Shown here: positions 27,268 to 35,514 of the stretch, one piece after another
Position numbering within the stretch: the stretch's first letter is position 1
How the letters are laid out: every line of letters begins with the position of its first letter
NCBI GenBank assembly: GCA_044233795.1
Contig: JBIIJL010000011.1
Location: forward strand, 1 to 38,958
Length of the DNA: 38,958 nt
Source of the DNA: JBIIJL01 sp044233795
Lineage (GTDB): Bacteria; Pseudomonadota; Gammaproteobacteria; Legionellales; Legionellaceae
Direction: 5' to 3'
Notes under the pieces: model-generated
Database searches by the model: none
The model's input: the letters and a program-made list of their open reading frames with translations, nothing else
Told to the model about the DNA's origin: nothing
Made by a program: the position numbers and the translations under genes

Positions 27268-27594
27268 ATGAAACGCATTAAAACAGGTGATACAGTGATA
27301 GTTACAACGGGGAAAAGCAAAGGCCACGTTGGAAAAATTGAGAGGGTTAAGGACGATAAAGTTATAGTTCAGGGTGCTAACATGATTAAAAAGCATGTTA
27401 AACCTAACCCGAATGCGAATCAGCCAGGTGGAATTATTGCTAGTGAATCTTTACTACATGTCTCCAACATTGCTCATTATAATCCAGTTTCTAAAAGAGC
27501 AGATAAAGTTGGTTTTAAACAAGTAGATATGGATGGTAAAATTCATAAGGTAAGATATTTCAAGTCGAATAATGAATTAGTTGACCTTACATAA
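27268..27594 (+). CDS. rplX: 50S ribosomal protein L24
   Basis: L24 (108 aa) starts 50S assembly. It contains a KOW motif, IKTGDTVIVTTGKSKGHVGK, and the family NMIKKHVKPNPNANQPGGI. The start lies 12 bases after rplN with GGGTGAG upstream. Size and order are normal. Confidence 0.97.
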   Translation: MKRIKTGDTVIVTTGKSKGHVGKIERVKDDKVIVQGANMIKKHVKPNPNANQPGGIIASESLLHVSNIAHYNPVSKRADKVGFKQVDMDGKIHKVRYFKSNNELVDLT

Positions 27595-27608
27595 TTTAGG
27601 TGAAGGAT

Positions 27609-28160
27609 ATGGCAAGACTTAAAGAGATCTATAAAACAGACATCGTTGATATGATGATTAAAAGATTTGGCTATAAAAGCATTATGCAAGTACCAAAAAT
27701 TCTTAAAATCACTCTCAACATGGGTGTCGGTGAAGCTGTCGGTGATAAGAAGGTCATGAATTTCGCAATTGATGATATGACCAGAATTTCCGGACAGAAG
27801 CCCGTTGTAACACTTGCCAAAAAATCCTTGGCCGGTTTTAAAATCCGAGAAGGTTGGCCCATTGGTTGTAAGGTAACTCTACGAAGCATAAGGATGTACG
27901 AGTTTCTTGATAGGCTAGTTACTATGACCTTGCCTAGGGTGAGGGACTTTCGTGGGCTAAATCATAAATCATTCGATGGCACTGGTAACTACAGCCTAGG
28001 AATTCACGAACAAATAGTGTTTCCAGAAATTGACTTTGACAAGATAGATGGCATTCGTGGGATGGATATTTGCATTACTACATCTGCGAAGACAAATGAG
28101 GAAGCTAAAGCCTTACTTGAGGCGTTTAATCTTCCATTGAAAGATAGAGAACGTAAATAA
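27609..28160 (+). CDS. rplE: 50S ribosomal protein L5
   Basis: L5 (183 aa) binds 5S rRNA and contacts P-site tRNA. Motifs include KITLNMGVGEA, ISGQKPVVTLAKKSLAGFKI, VRDFRGLNHKSFDGTGNY and QIVFPEIDFDKID. ATG 27609 gives MARLKEIYK with AGGTGA five bases upstream. An in-frame GTG three codons earlier overlaps that site and is unlikely. In E. coli the start of this gene is where S8 represses the spc operon; I cannot identify that structure by eye. Confidence 0.97.
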   Translation: MARLKEIYKTDIVDMMIKRFGYKSIMQVPKILKITLNMGVGEAVGDKKVMNFAIDDMTRISGQKPVVTLAKKSLAGFKIREGWPIGCKVTLRSIRMYEFLDRLVTMTLPRVRDFRGLNHKSFDGTGNYSLGIHEQIVFPEIDFDKIDGIRGMDICITTSAKTNEEAKALLEAFNLPLKDRERK

Positions 28161-28174
28161 GAAGGGTATGAATT

Positions 28175-28477
28175 GTGGCTAAAAGATCTATGCTTGAACG
28201 AGAAAACAAAAGGGCATTACTTGTGGAAAAGTATCTTCCAATAAGAATTGAGCTCAAAAAGGTTATCAAGTCTTCAACAGACCCTGAAGCTATTATAGCC
28301 GCACAGCTCAAGTTGGCTAAATTACCGATCAACTCGAATCCAGTCCGACATAGCACCCGTTGCCAGCAATGTGGAAGGGTTCATGCTGTATATCGCAAGT
28401 TCGGATTGTGTCGTATTTGTTTGCGGCAGCAGCTGATGACAGGTAATGTGACTGGTGGTAGAAAATCAAGCTGGTAA
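28175..28477 (+). CDS. rpsN: 30S ribosomal protein S14, long form with zinc ribbon
   Basis: S14 (100 aa) helps assemble the 30S head. The length and N-terminal half match the long E. coli-type protein. The C-terminal third instead carries Cys63, Cys66, Cys79 and Cys82 as CXXC-X12-CXXC, within RCQQCGRVH and FGLCRICLRQ. This is the spacing of the short zinc-binding S14 of Gram-positives, and E. coli S14 lacks three of these cysteines. The start is GTG with GAAGGG upstream. The order rplE-rpsN-rpsH is normal, so this is the main S14 and not an extra paralogue. Confidence 0.96.
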   Translation: MAKRSMLERENKRALLVEKYLPIRIELKKVIKSSTDPEAIIAAQLKLAKLPINSNPVRHSTRCQQCGRVHAVYRKFGLCRICLRQQLMTGNVTGGRKSSW

Positions 28478-28501
28478 ATAATTTTAAATTGGAGAATAAC
28501 T

Positions 28502-28897
28502 GTGGGTATGCACGATCCAGTTGCTGATATGTTGACACGAATACGAAACGGTCAGCAAGCAAAACATCTTGAAGTAACAATGATGTCTTCTAAACTTAAA
28601 GAGGAAATTGCAAGAGTTCTGAAGGATGAAGGGTATATTTCTGATTACTCTGTAGAAACTGAGTCTAATGGATTTAAAGCCATTAATGTTCGTCTTAAGT
28701 ATTACAACGGACGACCTGTTATTGAGAAAATCAAGCGTATAAGTCGGCCTGGGTTGCGTATATATAAATCAGTTAAAGAGCTCGCGTCAGTACCTGGTTT
28801 TGGAGTAGCTATCATATCGACATCTAAGGGAGTTATGACACACGTTAAAGCTCGCTCTGCTGGTGTTGGCGGTGAAATCATTTGTGAAGTAGCGTAA
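28502..28897 (+). CDS. rpsH: 30S ribosomal protein S8
   Basis: S8 (131 aa) binds 16S helix 21 and represses the spc operon in E. coli. The N-terminal MHDPVADMLTRIRNGQ and C-terminal ISTSKGVMTHVKAR and GGEIICEVA match the family. The start is GTG with GGAG upstream. ATG two codons on is a possible alternative. Confidence 0.97.
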   Translation: MGMHDPVADMLTRIRNGQQAKHLEVTMMSSKLKEEIARVLKDEGYISDYSVETESNGFKAINVRLKYYNGRPVIEKIKRISRPGLRIYKSVKELASVPGFGVAIISTSKGVMTHVKARSAGVGGEIICEVA

Positions 28898-28914
28898 CAC
28901 GAAAGAGGATTGAT

Positions 28915-29457
28915 ATGTCTAGAGTAGCGAAGGCCCATATAGTTCTTCCAGCAAATGTTGAACTTTCTGTTGGACAAGAAGCTGTTACAGTTAAAGGCCC
29001 TAAAGGCTCCTTAACAGTGCACTGTAATAAACATGTAGAGGTTTCAAGGACTGGAGCTGACAATATGCAGGTTACATTCCAACCTGCGAGTAAAGACCCC
29101 AATGCTTGGGCCCATGCTGGAACTGCGAGATCTCTAGTGGCCAACATGATACATGGTGTTACACAAGGTTTCGAGATAACCTTGGAGTTAGTTGGTGTGG
29201 GGTATAGAGCTCAGTCAAAGGACAAGTCTGTAAGTCTATCCTTAGGCTTTTCGCACTCTATTGAGTATGAACTACCCGAGGGAATCGTTGCTGAATCACC
29301 TAATAACACTACAATCGTTTTAAAAGGTATCGATAAACAACTCATTGGCCAGGTCGCTTCTGAAATTCGAGCATTCAGACCACCAGAACCGTACAAGGGT
29401 AAAGGTGTTAAATATGCAGGTGAAGTAATCGCGCGTAAAGAAGCCAAAAAGAAATAA
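28915..29457 (+). CDS. rplF: 50S ribosomal protein L6
   Basis: L6 (180 aa) has two repeated domains and lies near the sarcin-ricin loop. It begins SRVAKAHIVLPANVEL and ends with the signature PEPYKGKGVKYAGEVIARKE. AGAGGA precedes ATG. The gene lies 17 bases after rpsH. Confidence 0.97.
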   Translation: MSRVAKAHIVLPANVELSVGQEAVTVKGPKGSLTVHCNKHVEVSRTGADNMQVTFQPASKDPNAWAHAGTARSLVANMIHGVTQGFEITLELVGVGYRAQSKDKSVSLSLGFSHSIEYELPEGIVAESPNNTTIVLKGIDKQLIGQVASEIRAFRPPEPYKGKGVKYAGEVIARKEAKKK

Positions 29458-29466
29458 GGTATTGAG

Positions 29467-29823
29467 ATGAACAAACATAAAGCTCGAAATAGACGTAGTT
29501 TAAAGACTAAGGCAATAATTCGACAGTCAGGCAGACCAAGACTCACTGTATTTAGAAGTGGAAGCCATATATATTCACAGATTATTGTAATGGGGCAAGC
29601 AGGGGATCAGGTGATTGTGTCAGCCTCCACCCTTGACAAGGAACTCAAGAACACTTTGAAGGGCAATAAAAGTGAGCGTTCATTCGAGGTAGGCAAATTG
29701 CTAGCGCGCCGAGCGAAGGAGAAGAACCTATTAGATGTTGCTTTTGATAGAGCAGGATATAAATTCCATGGTCGTGTTAAAGCGTTAGCTGAGGGTGCCC
29801 GCGAAGAAGGGTTGAATTTTTGA
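29467..29823 (+). CDS. rplR: 50S ribosomal protein L18
   Basis: L18 (118 aa) binds 5S rRNA together with L5. Family features are the basic N-terminus, RPRLTVFRSGSHIYSQII and the end YKFHGRVKALAEGAREEGL. It follows rplF after nine bases, with GGTATTGAG upstream of ATG. Confidence 0.97.
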   Translation: MNKHKARNRRSLKTKAIIRQSGRPRLTVFRSGSHIYSQIIVMGQAGDQVIVSASTLDKELKNTLKGNKSERSFEVGKLLARRAKEKNLLDVAFDRAGYKFHGRVKALAEGAREEGLNF

Positions 29824-29832
29824 GGAACAGTT

Positions 29833-30339
29833 ATGTCATTTGATGAATCAACAAAAACTGATGGATATCAAGAGAAATTGGTATCTGTTACCCGTACAGC
29901 AAAGGTTGTAAAGGGTGGTCGTGTGTTTGGATTCGCTGTGCTCGTTGTCGTAGGTGATGGCAAGGGCAAGGTAGGATTCGGTAGAGGTAAGGCCCGAGAA
30001 GTACCTATTGCTATACAAAAAGCAATGGATCAAGCTCGCAAAAACATGACTTATGTACCCCTTGCTGGGAATACCATTCACCATGAAATAACATGGAATT
30101 ATGGTGCATCAAAAGTGTTCATGAAGCCTGCAAGTGAAGGTACTGGAATTATTGCAGGTGGCGCGATGAGAGCAGTGCTGGAAGTGCTAGGTGTTCAGAA
30201 CATTCTTGCAAAAAGCATCGGCTCAACTAATCCAAGTAATATAGTTCGTGCAACCATTGGGGCGTTAACTAATATTGGAACACCTGATTATGTTGCCGCA
30301 AAGCGTGGTAAGACAGTCACAGAAATTTTGGCAGAATAA
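29833..30339 (+). CDS. rpsE: 30S ribosomal protein S5
   Basis: S5 (168 aa) is involved in decoding fidelity and mRNA entry. The double-stranded-RNA-binding-like N-terminal domain has EKLVSVTRTAKVVKGGRVFG and GKGKVGFGRGKAREVP. The C-terminal half carries GAMRAVLEVLGVQNILAKS. It lies nine bases after rplR and two before rpmD. Confidence 0.98.
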   Translation: MSFDESTKTDGYQEKLVSVTRTAKVVKGGRVFGFAVLVVVGDGKGKVGFGRGKAREVPIAIQKAMDQARKNMTYVPLAGNTIHHEITWNYGASKVFMKPASEGTGIIAGGAMRAVLEVLGVQNILAKSIGSTNPSNIVRATIGALTNIGTPDYVAAKRGKTVTEILAE

Positions 30340-30341
30340 AC

Positions 30342-30527
30342 ATGAATAGCAAAATAAAAATTAAATTAGTTAAGAGCCTAATTGGAAGGATCCCAAAACA
30401 CATTACAATTGCTAAGCAACTAGGTTTGAGACGGCTAAATATAGAGGTTATTCATAGCGATACACCATCTATTAGAGGCCTCGTCAATTCAATATCTTAT
30501 TTAGTTACTATTGAGGAATGTGCATAA
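30342..30527 (+). CDS. rpmD: 50S ribosomal protein L30
   Basis: L30 (61 aa) has the family pattern KLVKSLIGRIPKHITIAKQL followed by GLRRLN and the VNSISYLV region. It starts two bases after the rpsE stop, and its own stop overlaps the rplO start by one base. Confidence 0.95.
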   Translation: MNSKIKIKLVKSLIGRIPKHITIAKQLGLRRLNIEVIHSDTPSIRGLVNSISYLVTIEECA

Positions 30528-30961
30528 TGAATCTTAATACACTATCACCAGATATAGGTTCTCGAAAAAACAAAAGAAGGCTAGGGAGAGGTATTGGCTC
30601 TGGTCTAGGGAAAACCAGCGGTAAAGGACATAAGGGTCAGAAAGCAAGGGCCGGCGGATACCACAAGATAAATTTCGAAGGTGGTCAAATGCCTATTCAA
30701 CGCAGGCTGCCTAAAATGGGATTCACTTCAAGAGTCGGCAGAACTGTTGACGAAGTTAGTCTCGGTGAGTTGAATAGCTTGTCAGCTGAAACTGTCGACT
30801 TGTCTGTGCTTAAAGATGCTGGACTTATTTCTAAGTCAATCCGTGATGTAAAAATTATATTATCTGGAGAGTTGACTAGAGTGCTTAAGATTAAAGGATT
30901 AAGACCAACAAAGGGTGCGCGGAAAATTATTGAAGATCTCGGTGGAAGTGTTGAAGAGTGA
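30527..30961 (+). CDS. rplO: 50S ribosomal protein L15
   Basis: L15 (144 aa) is an assembly protein with a glycine/arginine-rich N-terminal extension (GRGIGSGLGKTSGKGHKGQK) and the motif FEGGQMPIQRRLPKMGF. GAGGA lies about ten bases before ATG 30527. A GTG three codons earlier is in frame but would need a longer overlap with rpmD. The stop overlaps the secY start (GTGA). Confidence 0.97.
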   Translation: MNLNTLSPDIGSRKNKRRLGRGIGSGLGKTSGKGHKGQKARAGGYHKINFEGGQMPIQRRLPKMGFTSRVGRTVDEVSLGELNSLSAETVDLSVLKDAGLISKSIRDVKIILSGELTRVLKIKGLRPTKGARKIIEDLGGSVEE

Positions 30962-32295
30962 GAAACAAATCCAATCATGTATCATCATCACAATCTGGAG
31001 CAGGTGGCCTTGCTGAGTTAAAAGCCCGTTTGACATTTGTGGTTCTAGCAATACTAGTCTACAGATTAGGTGCGCATATTCCTGTACCAGGGTTAGATCC
31101 CCAGAAGCTTGCTAATTTTTTTAATGAGCAGCAAAACACAATCTTCGGATTGTTTAATATGTTTTCAGGCGGTGCATTATCACGAGTTACTGTGTTCGCG
31201 ATTGGAATCATGCCGTACATTTCTGCTTCTATCATGATTCAATTATTTACAGTGGTTGTGCCTTTCCTAGAGCAACTCAAAAAGGAGGGAGAGTCAGGAC
31301 GTCGCAGGATTAATCAATATATAAGATACTTGACACTCGTTCTTGCCGTTTTTCAGTCAATGGGAATGGCTCGATGGCTAGCAGGTCAACAAATTGCTTT
31401 GCAGGGAGATTTGCCTTTTTATTTTACAACGGTTGTAACTCTAGTTACAGGAACAATGTTCTTAATGTGGCTTGGTGAGCAAATAACTGAGAAAGGTGTT
31501 GGAAACGGGATTTCACTCATTATATTTTCTGGAATAGTTTCTAGTATGCCAAATGCGATCGCCTCTGTTTTGCAGCAAGTTAAAGAAGGACAGATGCAAG
31601 CTCTAACCTTACTTTTGATAGCACTTATCGTCGTGGCTGTGACTGGTTTCGTTGTTTTTATGGAAAGAGCACAACGTAGAATACGCGTAAATTATGCGCA
31701 GAGAACACAGGGTCGAAAAGTCTTTGCAGCACAAACGAGTCATTTGCCATTGAAGATAAATATGTCCGGAGTTATCCCACCCATTTTTGCATCTAGTATC
31801 ATTTTGTTACCAGCAACTTTGGCTCAATTTTTTGGTCACGGTAAGGGGATGGATTGGCTAGCCGATATAGGTATGGCACTCTCGCCCGGACAGCCGTTAT
31901 ATTTGATAGTTTACGCCGCAGCAATTTTGTTTTTTGCATTTTTTTATACAGCATTGGTGTTTAATCCTAAGGATACAGCCGATAACTTAAAAAAATCTGG
32001 TGCATACATTCCAGGAATCAGGCCTGGTGAGCAAACATCTCGTTATGTTGATAGTGTGATGACTCGATTAACGTTGGTAGGCGCATTGTATTTGGTCCTT
32101 GTTTGTTTGCTCCCCCAAATTCTGATGTATACATGGCACGTGCCTTTTTATTTTGGTGGAACTTCTCTGTTGATTATCGTAGTTGTCATAATGGATTTTG
32201 TAGCTCAGATACAAGCACATTTAATGACACAACAATACGATTCTCTAATGAAGAAATCCAATTTCAAAGGTACTAAACTGCCTGGATTATTGTAA
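30958..32295 (+). CDS. secY: Preprotein translocase subunit SecY
   Basis: SecY (445 aa) is the inner-membrane protein-conducting channel that works with SecE (5590-5970). Ten membrane segments are predictable. The plug region LGAHIPVPGLDP and the SecA/ribosome-binding loop with YAQRTQGRKVFAAQTSHLPL are present. The C-terminal MKKSNFKGTKLPGLL is also typical. The start is GTG overlapping the rplO stop by four bases, so it is probably translationally coupled. Confidence 0.97.
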   Translation: MRNKSNHVSSSQSGAGGLAELKARLTFVVLAILVYRLGAHIPVPGLDPQKLANFFNEQQNTIFGLFNMFSGGALSRVTVFAIGIMPYISASIMIQLFTVVVPFLEQLKKEGESGRRRINQYIRYLTLVLAVFQSMGMARWLAGQQIALQGDLPFYFTTVVTLVTGTMFLMWLGEQITEKGVGNGISLIIFSGIVSSMPNAIASVLQQVKEGQMQALTLLLIALIVVAVTGFVVFMERAQRRIRVNYAQRTQGRKVFAAQTSHLPLKINMSGVIPPIFASSIILLPATLAQFFGHGKGMDWLADIGMALSPGQPLYLIVYAAAILFFAFFYTALVFNPKDTADNLKKSGAYIPGIRPGEQTSRYVDSVMTRLTLVGALYLVLVCLLPQILMYTWHVPFYFGGTSLLIIVVVIMDFVAQIQAHLMTQQYDSLMKKSNFKGTKLPGLL

Positions 32296-32314
32296 ATATT
32301 ACTGGAGTCTTAGA

Positions 32315-32428
32315 ATGAAAGTTAGAGCATCTGTTAAAAGGATTTGTCGTAATTGCAAAATTATTAAGCGCAGTGGGACAATCAGAGTAATTTGTAAAGA
32401 CGCAAGGCATAAACAACGTCAGGGTTGA
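32315..32428 (+). CDS. rpmJ: 50S ribosomal protein L36
   Basis: L36 (37 aa) is the smallest 50S protein, found by direct translation. It reads MKVRASVKRICRNCK and ends KHKQRQG-like (RHKQRQG). The zinc ligands Cys11, Cys14, Cys27 and His32 are complete. ACTGGAG precedes ATG. As in E. coli it follows secY and closes the spc operon. Confidence 0.96.
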   Translation: MKVRASVKRICRNCKIIKRSGTIRVICKDARHKQRQG

Positions 32429-32508
32429 TAATTTACTTGCTTTTAATTATTGAAAATAGTATTCTTCTGTCCCCTTCTGACAGACGAAATTAACGTACGG
32501 AGAAATGA
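32425..32508 (+). promoter_or_regulatory. Alpha-operon leader with candidate promoter
   Basis: This 80-base gap before rpsM holds TTGATA (32425-32430, 5 of 6), 17 bases, then TATTGA, a weak -10. A second option is TTGCTT with TATTCT. A small hairpin TCTGTC/GACAGA (32466-32484) and a CGGAG ribosome binding site follow. In E. coli an S4-binding pseudoknot lies here, but I cannot confirm its structure. Confidence 0.3.
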
Positions 32509-32865
32509 ATGGCTCGCATTGCAGGTGTTAATATTGCGGACAACAAACATGTTGTGATAGCGCTTACCTCGATTTATGGTATTGGACGACCCACATCAAT
32601 CAAATTGTGCCAGCAAAATGGTATTAACCCTTCATCAAAGGTATCTCAATTGACCGATGCAGAGTTAGAATTGCTGAGAAACGAAATTGCTAAAATGACT
32701 GTCGAAGGAGACCTCAGAAGAGTGGTCACTATGAACATTAAGCGATTGATGGACCTTGGCTGTTATCGGGGACTAAGACATCGACGCGGCTTGCCGTTAA
32801 GAGGTCAGCGAACGAAAACTAACGCGCGTACAAGAAAGGGACGCCGCAAGGGAACTAATGTTTAA
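32509..32865 (+). CDS. rpsM: 30S ribosomal protein S13
   Basis: S13 (118 aa) contacts the P-site tRNA and the 50S subunit. The helix-two-turn-helix region SIYGIGRPTSIKLC and the end RGLPLRGQRTKTNARTRKG are conserved. It is the first gene of the alpha operon. CGGAG lies eight bases before ATG. Confidence 0.98.
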   Translation: MARIAGVNIADNKHVVIALTSIYGIGRPTSIKLCQQNGINPSSKVSQLTDAELELLRNEIAKMTVEGDLRRVVTMNIKRLMDLGCYRGLRHRRGLPLRGQRTKTNARTRKGRRKGTNV

Positions 32866-32885
32866 TTTTTAAGTAGGAAAATCAG

Positions 32886-33284
32886 ATGGCAATAAATAAG
32901 GCAAAACAACAAAAGGTCCGAAAAAAAATTAAACGAGTTGTTTCGGACGGATTAGTTCACGTTCATGCATCGTTTAATAACACAATCGTTACCTTTACTG
33001 ATCGACAAGGTAATGCTTTATGCTGGGCAACCTCTGGCGGATCAGGATTTAGAGGATCTAGGAAAAGCACACCATACGCTGCTCAAATCGCAACAGAGAA
33101 AGCTGCAGCTGTTGCAAAAGAGTATGGAATGAAATCAGTTGCCGTCTTCATACATGGCCCTGGCCCTGGTCGCGAATCAACAATTCGCGAATTAATATCC
33201 CAGGAATTCAAGATTGTTGAAATTACTGACGTTACGGGTATCCCGCATAATGGTTGCAAACCCCCTAAGAAACGTCGAGTGTAA
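32886..33284 (+). CDS. rpsK: 30S ribosomal protein S11
   Basis: S11 (132 aa) lies on the platform next to the mRNA exit. Motifs include VHVHASFNNTIVTFTDRQGN, GFRGSRKSTPYAA, HGPGPGRESTIR and IPHNGCKPPKKRRV, the last with the Asn-Gly that forms isoaspartate in E. coli. It follows rpsM after 20 bases. Confidence 0.98.
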   Translation: MAINKAKQQKVRKKIKRVVSDGLVHVHASFNNTIVTFTDRQGNALCWATSGGSGFRGSRKSTPYAAQIATEKAAAVAKEYGMKSVAVFIHGPGPGRESTIRELISQEFKIVEITDVTGIPHNGCKPPKKRRV

Positions 33285-33300
33285 GATTCAGGAGTAAAAT

Positions 33301-33921
33301 ATGGCAAGATATCTTGGTCCAAAGTGTAAATTATCTCGTAGAGAGGGAACTGATTTATTACTTAAGAGCGGTGTGCGTGATCATAAGTCAAAATGCAAGT
33401 CTGAGAAACAACCAGGGCAACATGGTGACAAACGACCACGTTTAAGTGATTATGGAGTACAGCTTCGTGAGAAGCAAAAGATTAGAAGATTTTATGGTGT
33501 TCTTGAGAAGCAATTTCATAAATACTATACAATGGCGGCTAAGCAAAAGGGAGCTACAGGTGAGAACCTGATGAGCCTACTCGAGCGCAGACTTGACAAC
33601 GTCGTATATAGAATGGGCTTCGCAAGTACTCGTGCAGAAGCAAGACAATTAGTTAATCATAAGGCTATATTGGTTAATGAGAAAGTAGTCAATATTCCTT
33701 CGTATTTAGTTCAGCCAGGTGATGTGATTTCTATACGACAAAAAGCAAAAAGCCAAGGACGGATACAAGCAGCTGTAGCTTTATCTGAGCAGCGCGTATC
33801 GTGTGATTGGTTAACTGTGGATATGGGAACGCTCAAGGGAACATTTACAGCCCTTCCTGCGTTGACTGACATATCTGCTAATTTTAACGTAAACTTGGTG
33901 GTTGAACTTTACTCTAAGTAA
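33301..33921 (+). CDS. rpsD: 30S ribosomal protein S4
   Basis: S4 (206 aa) is a primary 16S-binding protein and, in E. coli, the repressor of the alpha operon. The N-terminus MARYLGPKCKLSRREG, the KQPGQHG segment and the S4 RNA-binding domain ERRLDNVVYRMGFASTRAEA are intact. AGGAG lies upstream of ATG. Confidence 0.98.
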   Translation: MARYLGPKCKLSRREGTDLLLKSGVRDHKSKCKSEKQPGQHGDKRPRLSDYGVQLREKQKIRRFYGVLEKQFHKYYTMAAKQKGATGENLMSLLERRLDNVVYRMGFASTRAEARQLVNHKAILVNEKVVNIPSYLVQPGDVISIRQKAKSQGRIQAAVALSEQRVSCDWLTVDMGTLKGTFTALPALTDISANFNVNLVVELYSK

Positions 33922-33939
33922 AATCGGAGACTATGCCGA

Positions 33940-34932
33940 ATGTATACTGATATTAATGAAATGCTTACACCTAAAGTCCTAAAGGTTCAATCAGACACTC
34001 CGAACCATTCAAGGATTGTCCTTGAGCCCCTGGAGCGAGGTTTTGGACATACACTTGGGAATGCCTTAAGACGTATTTTAATTTCATCTATGCCAGGTAG
34101 TGCTATTACTGAGGCTACCATCGATGGCGTTCTTCATGAATATAGTACCATTGAGGGTGTACAAGAAGACGTAGTGAATATACTTCTTAATTTGAAGGAT
34201 GTTTCAATACGAATGAACGTTGGTGAAGAAGCGCTACTGACAATCAGCCGGCAAGGTCCATGCCAAGTTACAGCTGGTGATATTGGAGTCACACATGGCG
34301 TAGAGATTTTAAATCCGGATTTAATTATTGCAACGCTTAATGAGAGTGGCAAGTTGAACATGACCCTTAAAGTTGAAAAGGGTATAGGTTTCCACTCAAC
34401 AGATACATCACTGCATTTAGTTGATGAGGAAGTTAAGGAAAAATCGGTTGGAAAGCTAAAAATTGATAATACCTTCTCTCCTGTTAAGAAAGTTGCATAT
34501 TTCGTCGATAATGCGCGGGTTGAGAATCGTACTGATTTGGATAAGCTTACAATCGAACTGCAGACAAATGGTACGATTGATCCCGAGGAAGCCATACGGA
34601 TATCTGCGAGCATTTTGCAACGTCAACTACATTCTTTTGTAGACATGAAGTTTGAAGAGTCTCGTTCAGATAACAAGGAACGAAATGATTTCGATCCTGT
34701 CTTACTACGACCAGTAGATGATTTAGAGCTAACAGTTCGTTCGGCAAATTGCTTAAAGGCAGAGAATATATACTATATTGGTGACCTAGTTCAAAAAACA
34801 GAGAATGAATTGCTCAAGACTCCCAATCTGGGTAAAAAATCCTTGACTGAAATTAAGGATGTCTTGGCTTCAAGATCTCTTTCTTTAGGTATGAAATTAG
34901 AAAATTGGCCGCCGGAAAATATTGGTGAGTAG
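33940..34932 (+). CDS. rpoA: RNA polymerase subunit alpha
   Basis: RpoA (330 aa) dimerises to start RNA polymerase assembly with RpoB and RpoC. The N-terminal domain has LEPLERGFGHTLGNALRRIL. After a linker near residues 233-248, the C-terminal domain contains DDLELTVRSANCLKAE, with the arginine that contacts UP elements and activators. The gene sits between rpsD and rplQ as usual. Confidence 0.98.
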   Translation: MYTDINEMLTPKVLKVQSDTPNHSRIVLEPLERGFGHTLGNALRRILISSMPGSAITEATIDGVLHEYSTIEGVQEDVVNILLNLKDVSIRMNVGEEALLTISRQGPCQVTAGDIGVTHGVEILNPDLIIATLNESGKLNMTLKVEKGIGFHSTDTSLHLVDEEVKEKSVGKLKIDNTFSPVKKVAYFVDNARVENRTDLDKLTIELQTNGTIDPEEAIRISASILQRQLHSFVDMKFEESRSDNKERNDFDPVLLRPVDDLELTVRSANCLKAENIYYIGDLVQKTENELLKTPNLGKKSLTEIKDVLASRSLSLGMKLENWPPENIGE

Positions 34933-35012
34933 TTAAAAGTACAAAGGTGTGACTGACCAGTTATGTATTTATACATCCATTGATCGGTTGGTATACTGTA
35001 GGAGTTATTGAA

Positions 35013-35396
35013 ATGAGACATCGTAATGCTGGAAGAAAACTAAGCCGTACTAGTAGTCATCGTAAGGCTATGTTTTCAAATATGTGTAGCTCGTTGATTG
35101 AACATGAGCTTATCAAAACAACTTTGGCTAAAGCAAAAGAGTTAAGGCGATATGTTGAACCACTGATTACAGTTAGTAAATCTGATTCAGTTTCATCAAG
35201 GCGTTTTGTATTCAACACATTGCGATCTAAAAGTGCTGTTGGCAAGCTGTTTACTACGCTAGGGCCAAGATATATAGAACGCCCAGGTGGTTATGTGCGT
35301 GTTCTTAAGTGTGGTTTTAGGGCAGGAGATAATGCACCAATGGCTATCGTTGAGCTTGTTGATAGGCCAGTTGAACAAGATGCATCTGACGAGTAA
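35013..35396 (+). CDS. rplQ: 50S ribosomal protein L17
   Basis: L17 (127 aa) is the last alpha-operon gene. It starts MRHRNAGRKLSRTSSHRKAM and ends with the RAGDNAPMAIVELVDR block. An in-frame ATG 33 bases upstream is rejected because AGGAG (35000-35004) is correctly spaced for ATG 35013. A strong terminator follows within ten bases of the stop. Confidence 0.97.
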   Translation: MRHRNAGRKLSRTSSHRKAMFSNMCSSLIEHELIKTTLAKAKELRRYVEPLITVSKSDSVSSRRFVFNTLRSKSAVGKLFTTLGPRYIERPGGYVRVLKCGFRAGDNAPMAIVELVDRPVEQDASDE

Positions 35397-35403
35397 TTTT
35401 TTT

Positions 35404-35431
35404 AAAGCCAGGCAGATGCCTGGTTTTTTTT
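35404..35431 (+). terminator. Rho-independent terminator of the alpha operon
   Basis: CCAGGC (35408-35413) and GCCTGG (35418-35423) form a GC-rich stem around AGAT. It is extended by A-T and G-U pairs from the flanking AAAG and TTTT, and is followed by a run of eight T's. It ends the long ribosomal gene run. Confidence 0.93.
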
Positions 35432-35514
35432 ACTTTGTTATCTGTTTGAGCCCACAATATCGCTATAGTACTTGCTTCAAGCTAGTATGATCTGTGTGTG
35501 TTTTTTAGTATTGA

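Noticed and set aside
27600..27609. GTG 27600 as the rplE start.
   Set aside because: It sits inside the purine-rich ribosome site for ATG 27609, which gives the normal L5 N-terminus.
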